Shown: piece after piece, positions 21,270 through 33,401 of the stretch
Layout of the letters: the number at the start of each line of letters is the position of its first letter
Position numbering within the stretch: position 1 is the first letter of the stretch
Source: Chloranthus sessilifolius
Lineage: Eukaryota; Streptophyta; Magnoliopsida; Chloranthales; Chloranthaceae
NCBI GenBank assembly: GCA_021018995.1
Contig: CM037586.1
Span: forward strand, 21,814,394-21,878,393
Direction: 5' to 3'
Length of the DNA: 64,000 nucleotides
Program-made: the position numbers and the translations under genes
The notes under the pieces: model-generated
What the model was told of the DNA's origin: nothing
Seen by the model: the letters and a program-made list of their open reading frames with translations, nothing else
Databases searched by the model: none

Positions 21270-22536
21270 CTACTCATACTCTTCATCATCCTCCTCATCC
21301 TCCTCATCATCGTCATCGTCCTCATCATCCACATCCTCGACAACCGCCCTGGCGGCAGTGGCACCCATCGTAGTGCTCCTCGTAGCAGGGCCTGAGCTAG
21401 ATGTTCCAAAAATAGCGCCCCTCATGGCACTAACGCGCTCTCTGTATGACTGCGGATACGCATGGCCCATGAGGTCTATGAGTAGCTCCTCCTGGAACCT
21501 CTGATGTAACCTGATCTCCCGCCCCTGCTGGAGGATCTCTTGCATCATGTTGGCGTCGGTGGTAGGTAGGGGTTGTGAAGATGAAGTAGAGGGAGCAGTA
21601 GGTGTCGCCAGTGTTTGTTGTGTGGCTTGTCGGGAAATTTGGCGATCTCTCTTCTTGTTGATACTAGTGTGGAGGCTCTTTAAATTTCGACTTAAATCCT
21701 GGGCGAGGTATGGGATGATGTTGTCGGTGAGCGCGATTTCATTTGTTTTGATTTGAAACCCCTCCTTCCCATGTCGTGATTCAAGGAGTCGGGAGATCAA
21801 ACGTGCATAGGGTAAACGGTTTATCGGTGGGGGAATAGCACCCCTTAGGTTTCTTTTGTGGGCATGGACCATGCCCTTGATGACCACCATCGGAGCGCTA
21901 AACCACCTATTGTGGAAAGCGGAGTGTAGAGCCCGCAAAATCGTCTCGCGGCGCTCTTGGTCATGACCGGTCGGGTGTAGATTCCTCTTAAAAATAATAT
22001 CAAGCAACCACATGCGTGGCGGTAATTGCGAGCGGGTGATTGATTGGCCTGATGCGGTGGCGCCGCCGGTATTGTCGGCGATAATGGTAGGGAAACCTAC
22101 ATTCCCTGAAAAAGGTGGTAGAGAAAGGGGGTTTGGTGTGTAGGTGTTGGGGCAATGCATGACGGAGGAGACATCGCCTTTGATCATCGGTTCCTTAGTC
22201 AATGGTGACGAGGATAGAGTCCTCAGTCGCATTTGTCTTTAGTGTTTGATAAAATAATTTGACGAGCCTCGAATAGTACCGATCTCCAAAAGGGTTCAAA
22301 AGTGGTCGTAAGCCGTTGTTTGTAAGAAAATCCGAGGTCCATTGGGTGGACGTCGGATCCCCAAAATAGGAGGGATGGATCTCCCATTCGTTTTCAAAAA
22401 CCTTCGATCCCCACCATTCAGTTAATTGTATTGGGGTAGGAGGTGTGGATGGTGTCTGTGGCGCTTGATTGCGCGAGGATGGCGATCGGATCGCCATCCG
22501 TTTTCTAGGCTGGGTGCTAGGGCCTTGGGATGTCAT
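21270..22536 (-). pseudogene. Third ORF of element B (one frameshift)
   Basis: From the ATG at 22536 (TSQGPSTQPRKRM) the frame runs to about 22195, where a small indel shifts it. It then stays open for some 300 codons to the stop at 21270. Blocks shared with A include DPTSTQWTSDFLTNNG, LHPTGHDQERRETI, HNRWFSAPMVVIKGM and AIPPPINRLPYARLI. The C terminus is a run of Asp and Glu (about 21270-21330). It resembles the plant transposon protein domain seen in other retroelements. A DNA- or chromatin-binding role is possible but unproven. It lies after the integrase and has its own TATA-like box. Confidence 0.72.
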
Positions 22537-22736
22537 TCTGATAAAAGAAAAATTTCTAATTGAAAGAAAAATAGAGAATAGTGAAGATTTCACCTTTTTG
22601 AAAGTTTTCAACGGATCGGATCGTTCGAAACCGACTTGAATCGGAAAAAAAAAGACTTGGAGGTAGAAGTAGAAGCCCTAACCCTAGCTTGGCTGGCTCT
22701 CACGTGAAGATGAAATACGAAATTGAAGTTCGCTCC

Positions 22737-22744
22737 TATTTATA
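22737..22744 (-). promoter_or_regulatory. TATA box before third ORF of B
   Basis: tataaata on minus, about 200 bases upstream of the ATG at 22536 and just downstream of the palindrome array, as in element A. Confidence 0.5.
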
Positions 22745-22749
22745 TTCTG

Positions 22750-22900
22750 ACCTCGCTTGAGCGGTTATAGTTTCTCGCTCGAGCGGTCAAAATGCCTCGC
22801 TCGAGCGAGAAATAGCTATCGCTCGAGCGAGAGGAAGTTGTGATTTTATGTGGTTCGCTTGAGCGAACATAAGTGGTCACTCGAGCGAGACCAGAAACAT
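22750..22900. repeat. CGCTCGAGCG array before third ORF of B
   Basis: Six to seven copies of cgctcgagcga or near variants. Position and spacing match 17213-17412 in element A. Confidence 0.85.
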
Positions 22901-23105
22901 TTTTCTGATACCCTTTTGCTCGTTTTCGGTTTCTAATCTCATTACTAGTTTTATATATAAAAAGTTCAACGAAAAGTGGTTCAATCATTGCTTGGAGTCA
23001 ATATATATATATATAAAAAAAAAAAAATTAATCTTTCAAAAAATATATATATATATAGACTTCATACTACCCGCAATCACATATTCTCAATTTGAATAAA
23101 ACTAT
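22901..23105. other. Pol-third ORF spacer of B with AT microsatellites
   Basis: (AT)n runs and an A tract occur at about 22999-23060. Otherwise nothing is recognisable. Confidence 0.6.
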
Positions 23106-24772
23106 TCAGTTGGCAATTTCGAACAATTTGGGATATAGTTCTCTAACATCCACCTCACGTTCCCATGTTGCTTCTTCGACCGGATGGTTCTTCCATCGGA
23201 CAAGCACTAAGGGAATAACTTTTGTTCGCAACACATGTTCCTTTCGATCTAAAATTTCCACCGGCTCTTCAATCATGGTCATATCTTCATGTATTTCGAA
23301 TGATTGGCCGCTCAGCACGTGATCAGGGTCATTGAGATATTTCCTGAGCATCGACACGTGGAATACATTGTGTACCTGATCAAACAATGGTGGCAATCCA
23401 ATGCGGTAGGCTACTTCTCCTACTTGACCCAAAACTTCAAACGGTCCAAGATAGCGGGGACTTAGCTTCCCTCTCTTTCCAAATCTCATCACCCCCTTCA
23501 TCGGTGATACTTTCACGAACACATGTTCACCCACCTTAAAGTCTACACTCGTCCGCTTGATGTCAGCATAGCTTTTACATGCACTTTGAGCGCCTTTAGT
23601 CTTCCCCTGATCATGCGGACAATAGCCACGTTATCTTCAAGTAGCTCGGGTCCCAAAACAAATTTCTCGCCAATTTCCTCCCAATTGATTGGCGATTTGC
23701 ATCGTCTTCTGTACAAGGCTTCATACGGTGCCATTCCGATGCTCGTCTGAAAACTATTATTATATACGAACTCAATCAATGGTAGGTGTTGATCCCACGA
23801 TCCTTGTAATTCTAACATACATGCCCTAAGCATGTCTTCAATGACTTGATTGACCCTTTCAGTCTGTCCGTCGGTCTGTGGGTGAAACGTTGTACTAAAA
23901 TCTAGCCTAGTTCCCATTCCTTCTTGACATTTCTTCCAAAACTTTGATGTACATAATGGGTCCCGGTCTGAAATAATGCTACTTGGAATCCCATGTAAAC
24001 GGACGATCTCTTTCATATAGAGCTCTGCTAGTCTTCCCGCCGTGTACATCGTGTTGTAAGGCAAGAAGTGTGCTAACTTAGTCAATCGATCGAATACTAC
24101 CCAAATGGCGTTATGCTTCCTTGCAGTTCGCGGTAGACCGACTATGAAATCCATGGAGATAGATTCCCACTTCCATTCCGGTATGGGTAGAGGCTGTAAT
24201 AGGCCTGCGGGGTGTCTATGATCGATTTTCACTTGTTGGCATGTCAAACATCGCGACACGTACTCTGCCACATCTTGTTTCAAGCCTCTCCACCAATAAT
24301 TCTTTTTCAGATCTTGATACATCTTTGTGCTTCCCGGGTGGATAGCATAGCTTGACTTGTGAGATTCATCAAGAATCGTTTGCCGCAAATCGACATTGTC
24401 TGGAATGCAAAGTCGCCCCTTGAATACTAAGGAACCATCCTCCTTGATTGAAAACTCAGATGTAATACCTTCAGTTACATCTTGACGCATCTTTGTTAGA
24501 ATTGGGTCTTTCATCTGTAATTCTCGTATGTGTTCAAATATCACTGGTTTCACTGATATATTGGCTAAGAAGGCTCCTGTGGCTTGTGGTTGTACGTCTG
24601 CGCCACATAGCGCTAGATCCTCCAACAGCTTCCATCGATGTATACCCGAAATTAGACTAGCCAACTGGGCCAAACTTTTCCGACTCAAGGCGTCAGCCAC
24701 TACGTTAGCTTTGCCTGGATGGTACCGTGGAGGGTAGTCTTTGAGGAATTCCATCCACCTACACTGCCTCAT
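23106..24772 (-). pseudogene. pol integrase with chromodomain of element B
   Basis: The frame from 24772 starts in the RNase H C-terminal linker ([10 protein letters not shown]) and covers HHCC ([16 protein letters not shown]) and the DDE core ([29 protein letters not shown]). A frameshift at about 23590 moves to the frame 23534-23106, with GKRGKLSPRYLGPFEV and the chromodomain (LVLVRWKNHPVEEATWE). Apart from that frameshift the domain is well preserved. Confidence 0.9.
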
Positions 24773-25375
24773 ATTTAGTTCCTTCTGTGTAAACAGATAT
24801 CTGAGGCTCTTATGGTCAGTGAAAATTTCAAATGTTTCTCCCTATAAATAATGTCGCCATATCTTTAATGCGAATATGACTACTGCTAGTTTCAGATCAT
24901 GTGTTGGGTAGTTCTTTTCGTGCTCTTTCAACTGTCTGGAGCCGTAAGCTATTACCTTTTTATATTGATTTAGTGCACAACCCAACCCGTTATACGAAGC
25001 ATCACTATAGACTGCGAATCCTCCACTGCCTGATGGAATGGCTAACACTGGAGCTGAGGTGAGTCTCTTCTTGAGTTCTTGAAAGCTCTTCTCACACGCC
25101 TCACTCCACTCAAATCTTGAGTCCTTTCTTGTAAGCCTCGTAAGAGGTCCTGATATTTTTGAAAACCCCTCGACGAAACGTTGATAATAACCTGCCAGTC
25201 CGAGGAAACTTCGGACGTCTGTCACAGTTTTTGGTTGCTCCCAGTTCACTACCGCCTCGATTTTAGCGGGATCTACTGTGACACCATGCTTTGAGACGAC
25301 ATGTCCCAAAAAGCTAACCTCTTCTAGCCAAAACTCACATTTGCTGAGCTTGGCGTACAATTGGTGTTCACGCAA
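24773..25375 (-). pseudogene. pol RT thumb and RNase H of element B
   Basis: [34 protein letters not shown] and the RNase H motif [11 protein letters not shown] are open. A single TAG (24842-24844) replaces the Tyr codon seen in element A before [13 protein letters not shown], cutting RNase H in two. Confidence 0.85.
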
Positions 25376-25390
25376 GGTTTGTAGAGCGAC

Positions 25391-26100
25391 TCATAAGTGT
25401 TCTTCATGTTCCATCTTCGATTTTGAGTAAATCAGGATGTCATCAACAAACACTACAACGCAGGAGTCTAGGTGTGGTTTAAACACCCAATTCATCAAGT
25501 CCATAAACGACGCCGGTGCGTTCGTTAGTCTGAATGGCATCACTAAAAATTCATAGTGTCCATACCGTGTTCTAAATGCCGTCTTCTGAATGTCCTCGGC
25601 CCTGACTCTTAACTGATGGTATCCAGATCTTAGATCGATCTTAGAGAAATGTTTTGCTCCTTGCAACTGATCGAACAAGTCATCTATTCTTGGCAGCAGA
25701 TATCGATTCTTCACAGTGACTTTGTTCAATTGACGGTAGTCAATGCACAACCGCAATGACCCATCTTTCTTTTTCACGAATAGAACTGGTGCTCCCCATG
25801 GAGACACGCTTGGTCTTATGAACCCTTTGTCCATGAGCTCTTGCAATTGTTCTTTCAACTCTTTCAACTCCGCAGGGGCCATCCTATAAGGCGCCTTTGA
25901 AACAGGTTCCGTTCCTGGTGCTAAGTCGATCGCAAATTCTACTTCTCTTTCTGGAGGTAACCTTGGAAATTCTTCTGGAAATACATCTGGGAATTCTCGC
26001 GCTACCGCTATCTCGGAGATAATATTCTTTTCTTCTTTATTTTCTTTCAGGAATGTCAAATAACCGCTACACCTTTACGATTAAGCGTTCGCTCATTGCG
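25391..26100 (-). pseudogene. pol reverse transcriptase of element B
   Basis: This is the best preserved RT in the window: [43 protein letters not shown] and the active-site [11 protein letters not shown] are all in one frame from 26059. It is separated from the protease part by a frameshift near 26080 and from RNase H by a short gap near 25380. The catalytic aspartates are present. Confidence 0.9.
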
Positions 26101-26140
26101 GATATATGAGTGGTACCTGTGTCGATCTCTCCCCTCGAAA

Positions 26141-26430
26141 TCAAAACGATCTCCTCGTGTTAGGATGGAAAACAACAACTTTATCCTTGCAATCCACTGT
26201 TGCGCAGTGATGGGACAGCCAATCCATGCCAAGGATCACGTTGAATCCTTGCATGTCCAACAATATTAAATTTGCGTCTAGTTCGTAAACAACGTGATCC
26301 CGAATGCTTACCACTACCGATTTGCAGACTAACTCTGTGTCCACTAATTCTCCTGTTGGGATAGACACTGATAACACGAAGTCTAGTGTCTCCGGAACAA
26401 TCCTTTTTCATAGATTTGTAATGTACCTAT
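26141..26430 (-). pseudogene. pol protease remnant of element B, catalytic part deleted
   Basis: The C-terminal half is present (LILLDMQGFNVILGMDWLS). Upstream, where A has the LIDPGSTHSF catalytic stretch, B jumps from gtacatta directly to tctatgaaaaagg, a loss of roughly 85 bases. Without the catalytic Asp this copy could not process its own polyprotein. Confidence 0.78.
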
Positions 26431-26559
26431 AATGCATACATATACGTACATAACATATACTTTATTTAGAATTTTTCTAACGCGCAATAACGGTTATATA
26501 TATACTTGTCCTAATGAACGCACATTCTCTATCTAGAATTGTATTGAAACCGAAATTCT

Positions 26560-27982
26560 TTATTTAAAAGAAATCTCACCTTGGATGATGTCGTGTATAC
26601 TCCCTGCTTCCTGGGCGGTAACTGCGTAGGCTCTCCCTCGAACAACTGGTTTTCGTGATTGAATAGGTTGTGGCATGGAAGCTGGGGCCGTCTTTTCTTT
26701 AACTGTCTCAGGGCAGTCTCTAATCATGTGGCCTATCTTGCCACATTTGAAACAGCCTCGCATTCCCTGCCTACAATCCGCTGTTTTGTGGGACTTGCCA
26801 CACTTGGCACAAGTTTCCCTTGGTGTTGAAGTAGTAGCTCTCAAAAAACCTTGGGTAGTTGTAGCCCCGCTGGAAATAGCAGGACCCTCATACCTCATCG
26901 GTCTCCCTGATGCCAGCAATGGAAAACTTTGATGAGTAGCTTGTTGTGCAGCTCTCCCATACCCTGTCTGGAACGATTGTCTCTGATTCGGTACTACAAA
27001 CCTCGGTTTCTTATGTATCGATTCATAGCTCCCCGTCCTGCTTGGATCAATGCTTCCTCTTCCCTATTGTTCCCTCTGACGGTATCGGTTATTGTTTTCT
27101 TCTTCGACTACTAATGCCTTACTCATTACTTCTCCATAGGTCTTCAGCTGGAAGGGCGCAACCCCTCCTCGGATGTCCGACCTTAAACCCTGTTGGAACC
27201 TCTTTGCTTTCATCACGTCTGAAACTACATAGTCTGGGGCGAAGCGAGCCAGTCTCATGAATTCTACTCGGTACTCTCTCACGGTCATCCTTCCTTGCGC
27301 TAGTTGTAAAAATTGGGTCTCCATCTGATTTCTCACAACTTCAGGAAAATATTGCTTATTGAATTCTTCTACGAATTCGTCCCAAGTCCACGACATATCT
27401 GGAGTTTCTTGTGCTCTTCTTCGCGAAATGGATTTCCACCAAGGTCCAGCTTCTCCATCTAGCATATATGCCGCCCAACGAACGCTCTCATCCTCCGTGC
27501 ATGTCAGTACGCTAAACACCTTTTCCATTTCACCCAGCCAATTTTCGGCTGCCATTGTGTCTGCCTGTCCTGAAAAGTTTGGAGGTCTCATCCTTCTGAA
27601 CTCGGTGAATGCTGAAGCCACTGGTGGTGTAGGTCCCACTGGAGGTGTAGGTGTTCGCTAGGTTTCGGTGCTTCATGTCTTTGCCAAGGACGCCGCTTAT
27701 TGTGCCATGGCGCTCCATTGTGTGCATCATCCTCTGACGCTCTTCTCTTTCTTCATTTCTCTCCCTCACTCTATCTTGTTCCCTCTGATTTTGATCCTGT
27801 CGATCTAGATCTTGATCCTCTGCTTGATTTTGGTTTCCTCCCTGGACACTGCCCTCGGGAATCTCCCTGTTTCCCAATGGTACCCTGTTTGTAGGTGAGA
27901 CGAATCCATCTCTACTGCGTAAATTCCTATCATGACTACCCCTGGGTCGACCTCTTCCTCTAGGAAACATAACGGTCTGCAT
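26560..27982 (-). pseudogene. gag of element B (broken)
   Basis: Opens MQTVMFPRGRGRPRG at 27982. A frameshift near 27640 links to the gag domain frame 27639-27064 (WAAYMLDGEAGPWW, about 27450-27491), and a further break leads to the knuckle frame 26919-26560. Two zinc-binding motifs are intact: CAKCGKSHKTADC and CFKCGKIGHMIRDC. Compare element A, where two of these cysteines are lost. Confidence 0.88.
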
Positions 27983-28043
27983 GAGAATCTATAGTCTCAT
28001 TAGCAGAAGTCCCTATATTCTGACGAGATGATAGCCAGAACTA

Positions 28044-28066
28044 GAAAGAAAGGGTTTGATACGAAT
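28044..28066 (-). promoter_or_regulatory. Degenerate primer-binding site of element B
   Basis: On minus the LTR ending ..ctatcaca is followed by attcgtatcaaaccc, against gttggtatcagagcc in element A. About four differences have accumulated in the Met-tRNA site. Confidence 0.6.
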
Positions 28067-28421
28067 TGTGATAGCCTGAATTTCGGCACCCCGAAATCCG
28101 TGCCATCAACACGACCCTCAAGGTCGTGCCCTGGGTTCTTTACAATACATTGGTATATACAAGCCACAACTGTAATTAAGGCGCACGTAGCTACTCTAAA
28201 CAAGTTCTCATATAAAAAAAATAATCATGGTATCGAAAGGCAGTCCTTGTCCCATGCCAATTCATGGGCATAAGAACTTACCCAAACCATTGGTGATAAC
28301 TGTTCATCCTAGACGTTTTATCAAAAGAAACGGTATTTAAATACATTCGAAATAAAGAGGCTTGACATACCAAGCCGTACCTAATACTCTCAACTCACTC
28401 TCAAGGTATGCAGTGGGTTTC

Positions 28422-28525
28422 CTAGAAGAATTCCTCAGGAGGAGGTTCTGACTCTTCCGTGGGCACGTAGTCCGAATCCCCTGGATCAGCGTCTTCAGAA
28501 GTCTCTACTACCGCTAGTCCTGGAC
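28422..28525 (-). CDS. Acidic mini-exon in 5' LTR of B
   Basis: Behind cgtcgcag/gt on minus the frame reads PGLAVVETSEDADPGDS, then DYVPTEESEPPPEEFF, and stops. Length, phase and end match the frames in A and in the solo LTR at 6316. Confidence 0.5.
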
Positions 28526-29517
28526 CTGCGACGTATAGTCTAAGGGGGGTGAGCTACATCCTAGCTCCGTAGGGAAACAAAAAAAATATATAGATTAACC
28601 TTCACACACATATCAGCAGTTAAAAAAAAGCATAAATTATCGAGTAACACTTATGGAAAACAATTGAAATAACTGGAATAAAAATAATGATTTTGACTAT
28701 TACTTTGCATGGTTTTATTTAATCTCCTTATTAGTTTAGTTATGAATTTGGCCTAATCACTTAAATCTTAACTTAAGTAGTCCCCGAGAAATATAGCATC
28801 GAGCCCCGATGGAATACCGACCATCGTCGTCTAACTAGACAGTTGTTATATGTATTCCCTGGGAATACTGCCCAAGCCCCTTTCTCATAGGTGGCGGGGT
28901 CTATTTTTAGATCTACATCCCTGGGATGTGTTATGAAGGTACGGATTTGCCGCCGTACCGCTCACGGATATCCTGTCGAGTCAGTCGTGGGTATCCCGCC
29001 ACGTCGGTGGGGTATTCTAATCAAACCTTAAATAATAAAAATATCGAATGTGCTCTACATATAGTTATTCACCGTGATTGTGCTAATTATATTACATCAG
29101 GCCTTATCACATTACTTCCGTTTCACTGTTAGTTTTCATCTGCATCCCTGGGATGCCCCTGATTTCCATCGCATCCTTCAGATGTTTACTTTATAATTTT
29201 TCGTCCCCTGGGGACCTCAAGACTATCACGTTTGAAACTCACTCAAACACCTTTTTTCATAATGATCATGCAGTATTTGACTATTTAAATGGATTACACT
29301 ACATATATGAATTTGACGGAATAATGCACATGTTTCAAGAATATTCCCTACCTCAACACAATCCGACGCGTTCCTTTCTCGCAGAAACTTACGCGCAACA
29401 ACCCACGTTGAACCTACATTGCATGAGACATAGTTTTTACTCAGAAGGTCCTTAGACCCCTTGAAAACACAGTTCCCATGAATCATACCCAAAAGAATTT
29501 AGAGAGCTAGAAGGAAA

Positions 29518-29760
29518 TCCTCGCGCGAGCGGTTATATAGCCTCGCGCGAGCGAGCACTTGACCTCGCTCGAGCGGGCACTATTCATCGCTCGAGCGATT
29601 ATTATTCATCACTCGAGCGAGCACTATTCATCGTTCGAGCGATTATTATTCATCGCTCGAGCGAGCACTATTCATCGCTCGAGCGACTATTATTTGAGAT
29701 ATCTGGGATTTTAAGAGATGCCTCGCTCGAGCGAACCATTTTTACCGCTCGAGCGAGCCA
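29518..29760. repeat. CGCTCGAGCG array, 5' LTR of B
   Basis: Nine or so units, mostly tcatcgctcgagcgattatt alternating with cgagcgagcactat. The partner LTR (20160-20350) has fewer units, so copy number changes quickly. Confidence 0.85.
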
Positions 29761-30252
29761 CGAAACGGTGTATGTTCTCCTTTCATTCAGAGATTATTCT
29801 CTTCCTCAAGAGAAGATTAATAGTGTCTAAGATCCTTCGACCCCTAGTTTAAACTCTACTAAAATATTCGAAAAATATTTAAATCATACCTTACTCGACG
29901 GTCCCCCTATTGTCTGATCCAACTTCTTCCAATCGTGAGGCACTTCAAGGTCCTCTATGGAAAGGCTAAGAACCTCACCTCTTTTGTAAACCTTTTTCTC
30001 TAAACTCTCCTTTTTCTCTCTATTTTTCCTTCTTTCTATCTAGGTTGATTTAGGTTACGTAGGAGAGACTCTCCTCCCCACTTTCACTTATATAGTGAAA
30101 GCTACAAAATTTCACATATACACAGAAAGTGTGTATACGTAGTTTTAATTTGGTTTCCTTGTGAGACACTAATACTTGCGTATGAAGTGTGGTATTTTGC
30201 ATGGTATGTGATGTGTATGATTTTTTTCAAAATCTGGGGTTATAACATTAGC

Positions 30253-30468
30253 CATGCTTTCCCACAGACATACCGGGAGCGTATCGGTACTATGCGACGT
30301 GCTATCTTTGGTGCATCTAGCCCGGGTCCTGCTACCAAGACCACTACAGCTAGTGCCACTACCGTCAGGGAGGTTCATGACGATGGTGATGATCAGGACG
30401 AGGATGGTGATGATGATGATGACAATGACGATGATTATGACGAGGAGTATGAGCAGGGTGACGATTAG
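30253..30468 (+). pseudogene. Third ORF of element A, part 2 (acidic tail)
   Basis: Resumes in frame after the TSD of element B with HAFPQTYRERIGTMRRAIFG and ends in a long Asp/Glu run before the stop at 30468. The equivalent block in B reads HAYPQSYRERVSAMRGAIFG. This part is still open. Confidence 0.8.
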
Positions 30469-30969
30469 GTCGTCATCTGTCATTTAAATTCTTTTTGAAA
30501 GTAACAATGTAATATTTTTAAGTATTTTGATGTGCATATCGGGATGCGATCCTTTAAACTGTGGTAACATGGTTGTCACAAATTTTGTTATTTGACATGG
30601 TGATAGACATATGCATATAACTTTTCTTTTATTATGGTTAAAAGGGTGAAATATTGTGGTCATATAGGAATATGCGGTTGTATATAGTTTTCTTATACAG
30701 GTGAGCAGGGTTGTGTATAGTCATACCCGAATGTGTGGTTGCATGTAGTTTTATGCAAGTACTCATAAATGTGGCTAATCATGTGTGACTACTGTTTCCT
30801 TTAATGGTTGTTGCATCAATATAAGCTTGATTGCGATCTTTTGACCAAGTGCTTAGGTAGATGATTAGACTAAATGGATAGTCTCGTCGAAGGCCGTGTT
30901 ACTAGTTGTAGCTAAATCTCTAGTATGTTGTTAATTTTCGCGGACGAAAATTTTATAAGGTGGGAAGAA
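30469..30969 (+). other. 3' untranslated interior and polypurine tract of element A
   Basis: AT-rich, no gene. The last 20 bases (ttataaggtgggaagaa) are the polypurine tract next to the 3' LTR. Confidence 0.7.
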
Positions 30970-33396
30970 TGTAATAATCCAGGTTTTGGGGGAACTATGT
31001 ACGTTCGCATGGGTGTTTGTGGTTCACAAGGGAACCACAATTACTATGTATACTTTAAATGTATATGTTCAATAGGTGAGCTATGTGAGTACAAAACCAT
31101 GTAAGTGTGTATGCGATTAGCACACTAGTCAAAGCAAGTAGAGAAAATGGGGGAAAAGGTCTCCTACACGTTTTGTTTTAGGGCAAATAGAGAAAGTGAG
31201 ATAGAGAGAAAGAAGAAGGAAGGATTGGTAAAGAGAAGATATATGCATAGAAATTCCTTGGATGAGAGGGAGCATTCATCTTTTAGATCTTTAATGCTTG
31301 ATATGATGAAGAGATAGGGTTGGGATTGAAGAAGATCTAAAGGTGGTGAGCTAGTTAAGGATCAAGAGAAAAAGGGTTGAAAGAAAGGTTTTGAAACCCT
31401 CATTGGTATGGTGGATCTTGGATCGAATCTAGAAGAGATTCCTTAATCTAAGGTACGTGTTAATGATTATATGCGCTTTAAATAAAACATAAATTATTGG
31501 TTGGATCATTTTAACATTAATAGGGTATTAAATGAAGTAGGAAGTTAGTTCTCGAACTGATCGAGCATTAACTGTTATCGCTCCTCACTCGAGCGGTTTA
31601 AATAGCTCGCTTGCGCGAGGAGGATCACAAAGTATAAGTATAAATAATGTTCTGGGCTCGCTTGAGCGAGACCCCTTTGTGAAGGGAAGGCTCACTCGAG
31701 CAAGGGTTCACGTAAGCTACAGATGCCTCATTTTTAAACGCTCGAGCGGGGATGATACCTTGCTTGTAATCGTTCGAGCGATGAATAGTGCTCGCTCGAG
31801 CGATGAATAGAGGTCGCTCGTGCGATGGTCAGGTACCTCATTTTAATCGCTCGAGCGAGGTGAAACGCTCGCTCGAACGAGGAGAAGTGATCGCTCGAGC
31901 GATGAATAGTGAACGCTCGCGCGAGGCACTACACGGATTTTTAATAATTTTGGTGTAATTCATGGGAGCTATGTTTCTCAGGGTTCTAGAAACCATTCTA
32001 AGTGTATCCTTGACACATGCAATGTAGGACTGGCGTGAAATCGTTGCATTTTCACCTCTTTGAAATAAGAGTGCGTTGGATTGAATAATTTACTTTGAGG
32101 TAGGAAATATCTTGAAATATGTACTTTAATTCGTTAATATCATATATGTAGAGTAATTCAAGTGAATAGTCATATATCAAATGCGATTTCAAAAGGGGTG
32201 TGTGGGTAAATTCAAAAATAAAACCATGAAGTCCCAAGGGGACGTAGAAATGTGATAATGGGCATCTAGATGATGCATTGAATCAGTGGCATCCCAGGGA
32301 TACAGATGAAATCTAACGGTGAAACAAAAGAAAAGTGATAATGCCTAATGTAATAAAATTAGCACAATCACGGTGGATAACTATATGTAGAGAACACTCG
32401 ATATTTTTGTTATTTAAGGTTTGATTAGAATACCGCACCGACGTGGCGGGATATCCACAACTGACTCGACAGGATACCCATGACCGGTACAGCGGCCAAT
32501 CCGTACACACTTATAGCACATCTCAGGGATGTTGCTTTGAGAATAGACCATGCCGCCTGTGAGAAAAGGGGCCTGGGTAGCATTGAAACTGAGAACAGTT
32601 GGGATAAGTGTCTGTTTAGACGACGATGGTGGGTATTCCATCGGGGCTCGATGCTATATTACTCGGGGACTATTTAAGTTAAGATTTAACTGATTAGGTC
32701 GGATCCGTAATTGTACCAGTAAGATGAGAATACACAAGATCATGTAAAGTAACAGTTGTAGTTATCATTTCACCTTCGATTATTTAAATGGTTTTTCTCA
32801 GAAGTTCTATCAGACAAATCGTGCTTTTAAAACTGTTTTAACATATATGTGAGAGCTTAATTTATATGTTTATTGTGTTTTCCCTATTGAGCTAGGATGT
32901 AGCTCACCCCTTTTTACTATACGTCACAGGTCCAGTGCTAGCAGCAGAGGCTTCGGGAGATGTTGATCCAGAGGATTCGGATTACGTGCCTAGAGAAGAG
33001 TTAGAGCCTCCTCCTGAGGACTTATTCTAAGAGACCCCTTGCGTACTTTGAGAGTTAGTTTTGAGAGCATTCTGTACGACTTGGTATGCCAAGCCTTAAT
33101 TTTGAATGTAACTAAATACGATGATTCTTTTGTTGAACCTTCTGGGGCGAACAGTTTATTACCGATGGTTCGAGTCAGTTCTTCTGCTCATGTATTGACA
33201 TGGGACTAGAACTGACTTTTGGATTGCTAAATTATTATTATTAATGCATAGAGACTTAGTTAGACTAAAATTCTTATGCTTTGCTTGATGTATGGTTGCC
33301 TGTTTATACCAATGCTCCATACAGGGTCATAGGGTACGGCCTGGAGGATCGTGTGATGACACGAGTTTCGGGGTGCCGAAGTTCGGGCTTTTCAGA
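30970..33396 (+). repeat. 3' LTR of element A
   Basis: Starts tgtaataatccaggttttgg and ends gggcttttcaga (terminal CA mutated to GA). It is followed by the TSD TTGAT. It has the palindrome array at about 31560-31925, the hairpin at 32889-32905 and the acidic frame at 32930-33030. Confidence 0.9.
32930..33030 (+). CDS. Acidic mini-exon in 3' LTR of A
   Basis: After tatacgtcacag/gt the frame reads PVLAAEASGDVDPED, then SDYVPREELEPPPEDLF, and ends at TAA. Compared with the 5' LTR copy it has lost one codon and gained several substitutions without losing the frame. Confidence 0.5.
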
Positions 33397-33401
33397 TTGA
33401 T

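Larger units (their letters stand above)
18727..30247 (-). mobile_element. Element B: Ty3/gypsy chromovirus, inserted in element A
   Basis: The LTRs 18727-20845 and 28067-30247 run TG..CA. Flanks are TGAGC (18722-18726) and TTAGC (30248-30252), a 4/5 duplication. Outside the insertion the third ORF of A continues in the expected order, which confirms the junctions. Gene order read on minus is gag (27982 down), protease remnant, RT, RNase H, integrase/chromodomain, palindrome array, third ORF, polypurine tract. It is younger than A by position and visibly less damaged. Same family as A. Confidence 0.92.
28067..30247 (-). repeat. 5' LTR of element B
   Basis: Plus-strand start tgtgatagcctgaatttcgg, end ctggggttataaca. 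It carries the acidic frame (28422-28525), the hairpin (28551-28567) and a CTCGAG array (about 29518-29760). It is slightly longer than its partner because of extra palindrome units and small indels. Confidence 0.9.
9482..33396 (+). mobile_element. Element A: Ty3/gypsy chromovirus with third ORF
   Basis: LTRs of 2429 and 2427 bases (9482-11910, 30970-33396) are flanked by exact TTGAT copies (9477-9481, 33397-33401). Inside, in order, are the Met-tRNA primer site, gag with CCHC knuckle, protease, reverse transcriptase, RNase H, integrase with chromodomain, a palindrome array, a third ORF and the polypurine tract. Without element B it would be about 12.4 kb. Sequence style (LCIDYR, FVDDIL, chromodomain) fits the Tekay/Del branch of plant chromoviruses. 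Stops and frameshifts in gag and pol make it non-functional. Confidence 0.9.

Noticed and set aside
30169-30483. Hydrophobic minus-strand frame opposite the acidic tail of the third ORF (similar at 21201-21395)
   Set aside because: It is the complement of Asp/Glu codons (gat, gag), which reads as Ile, Val and Leu. It is a shadow of the real tail.
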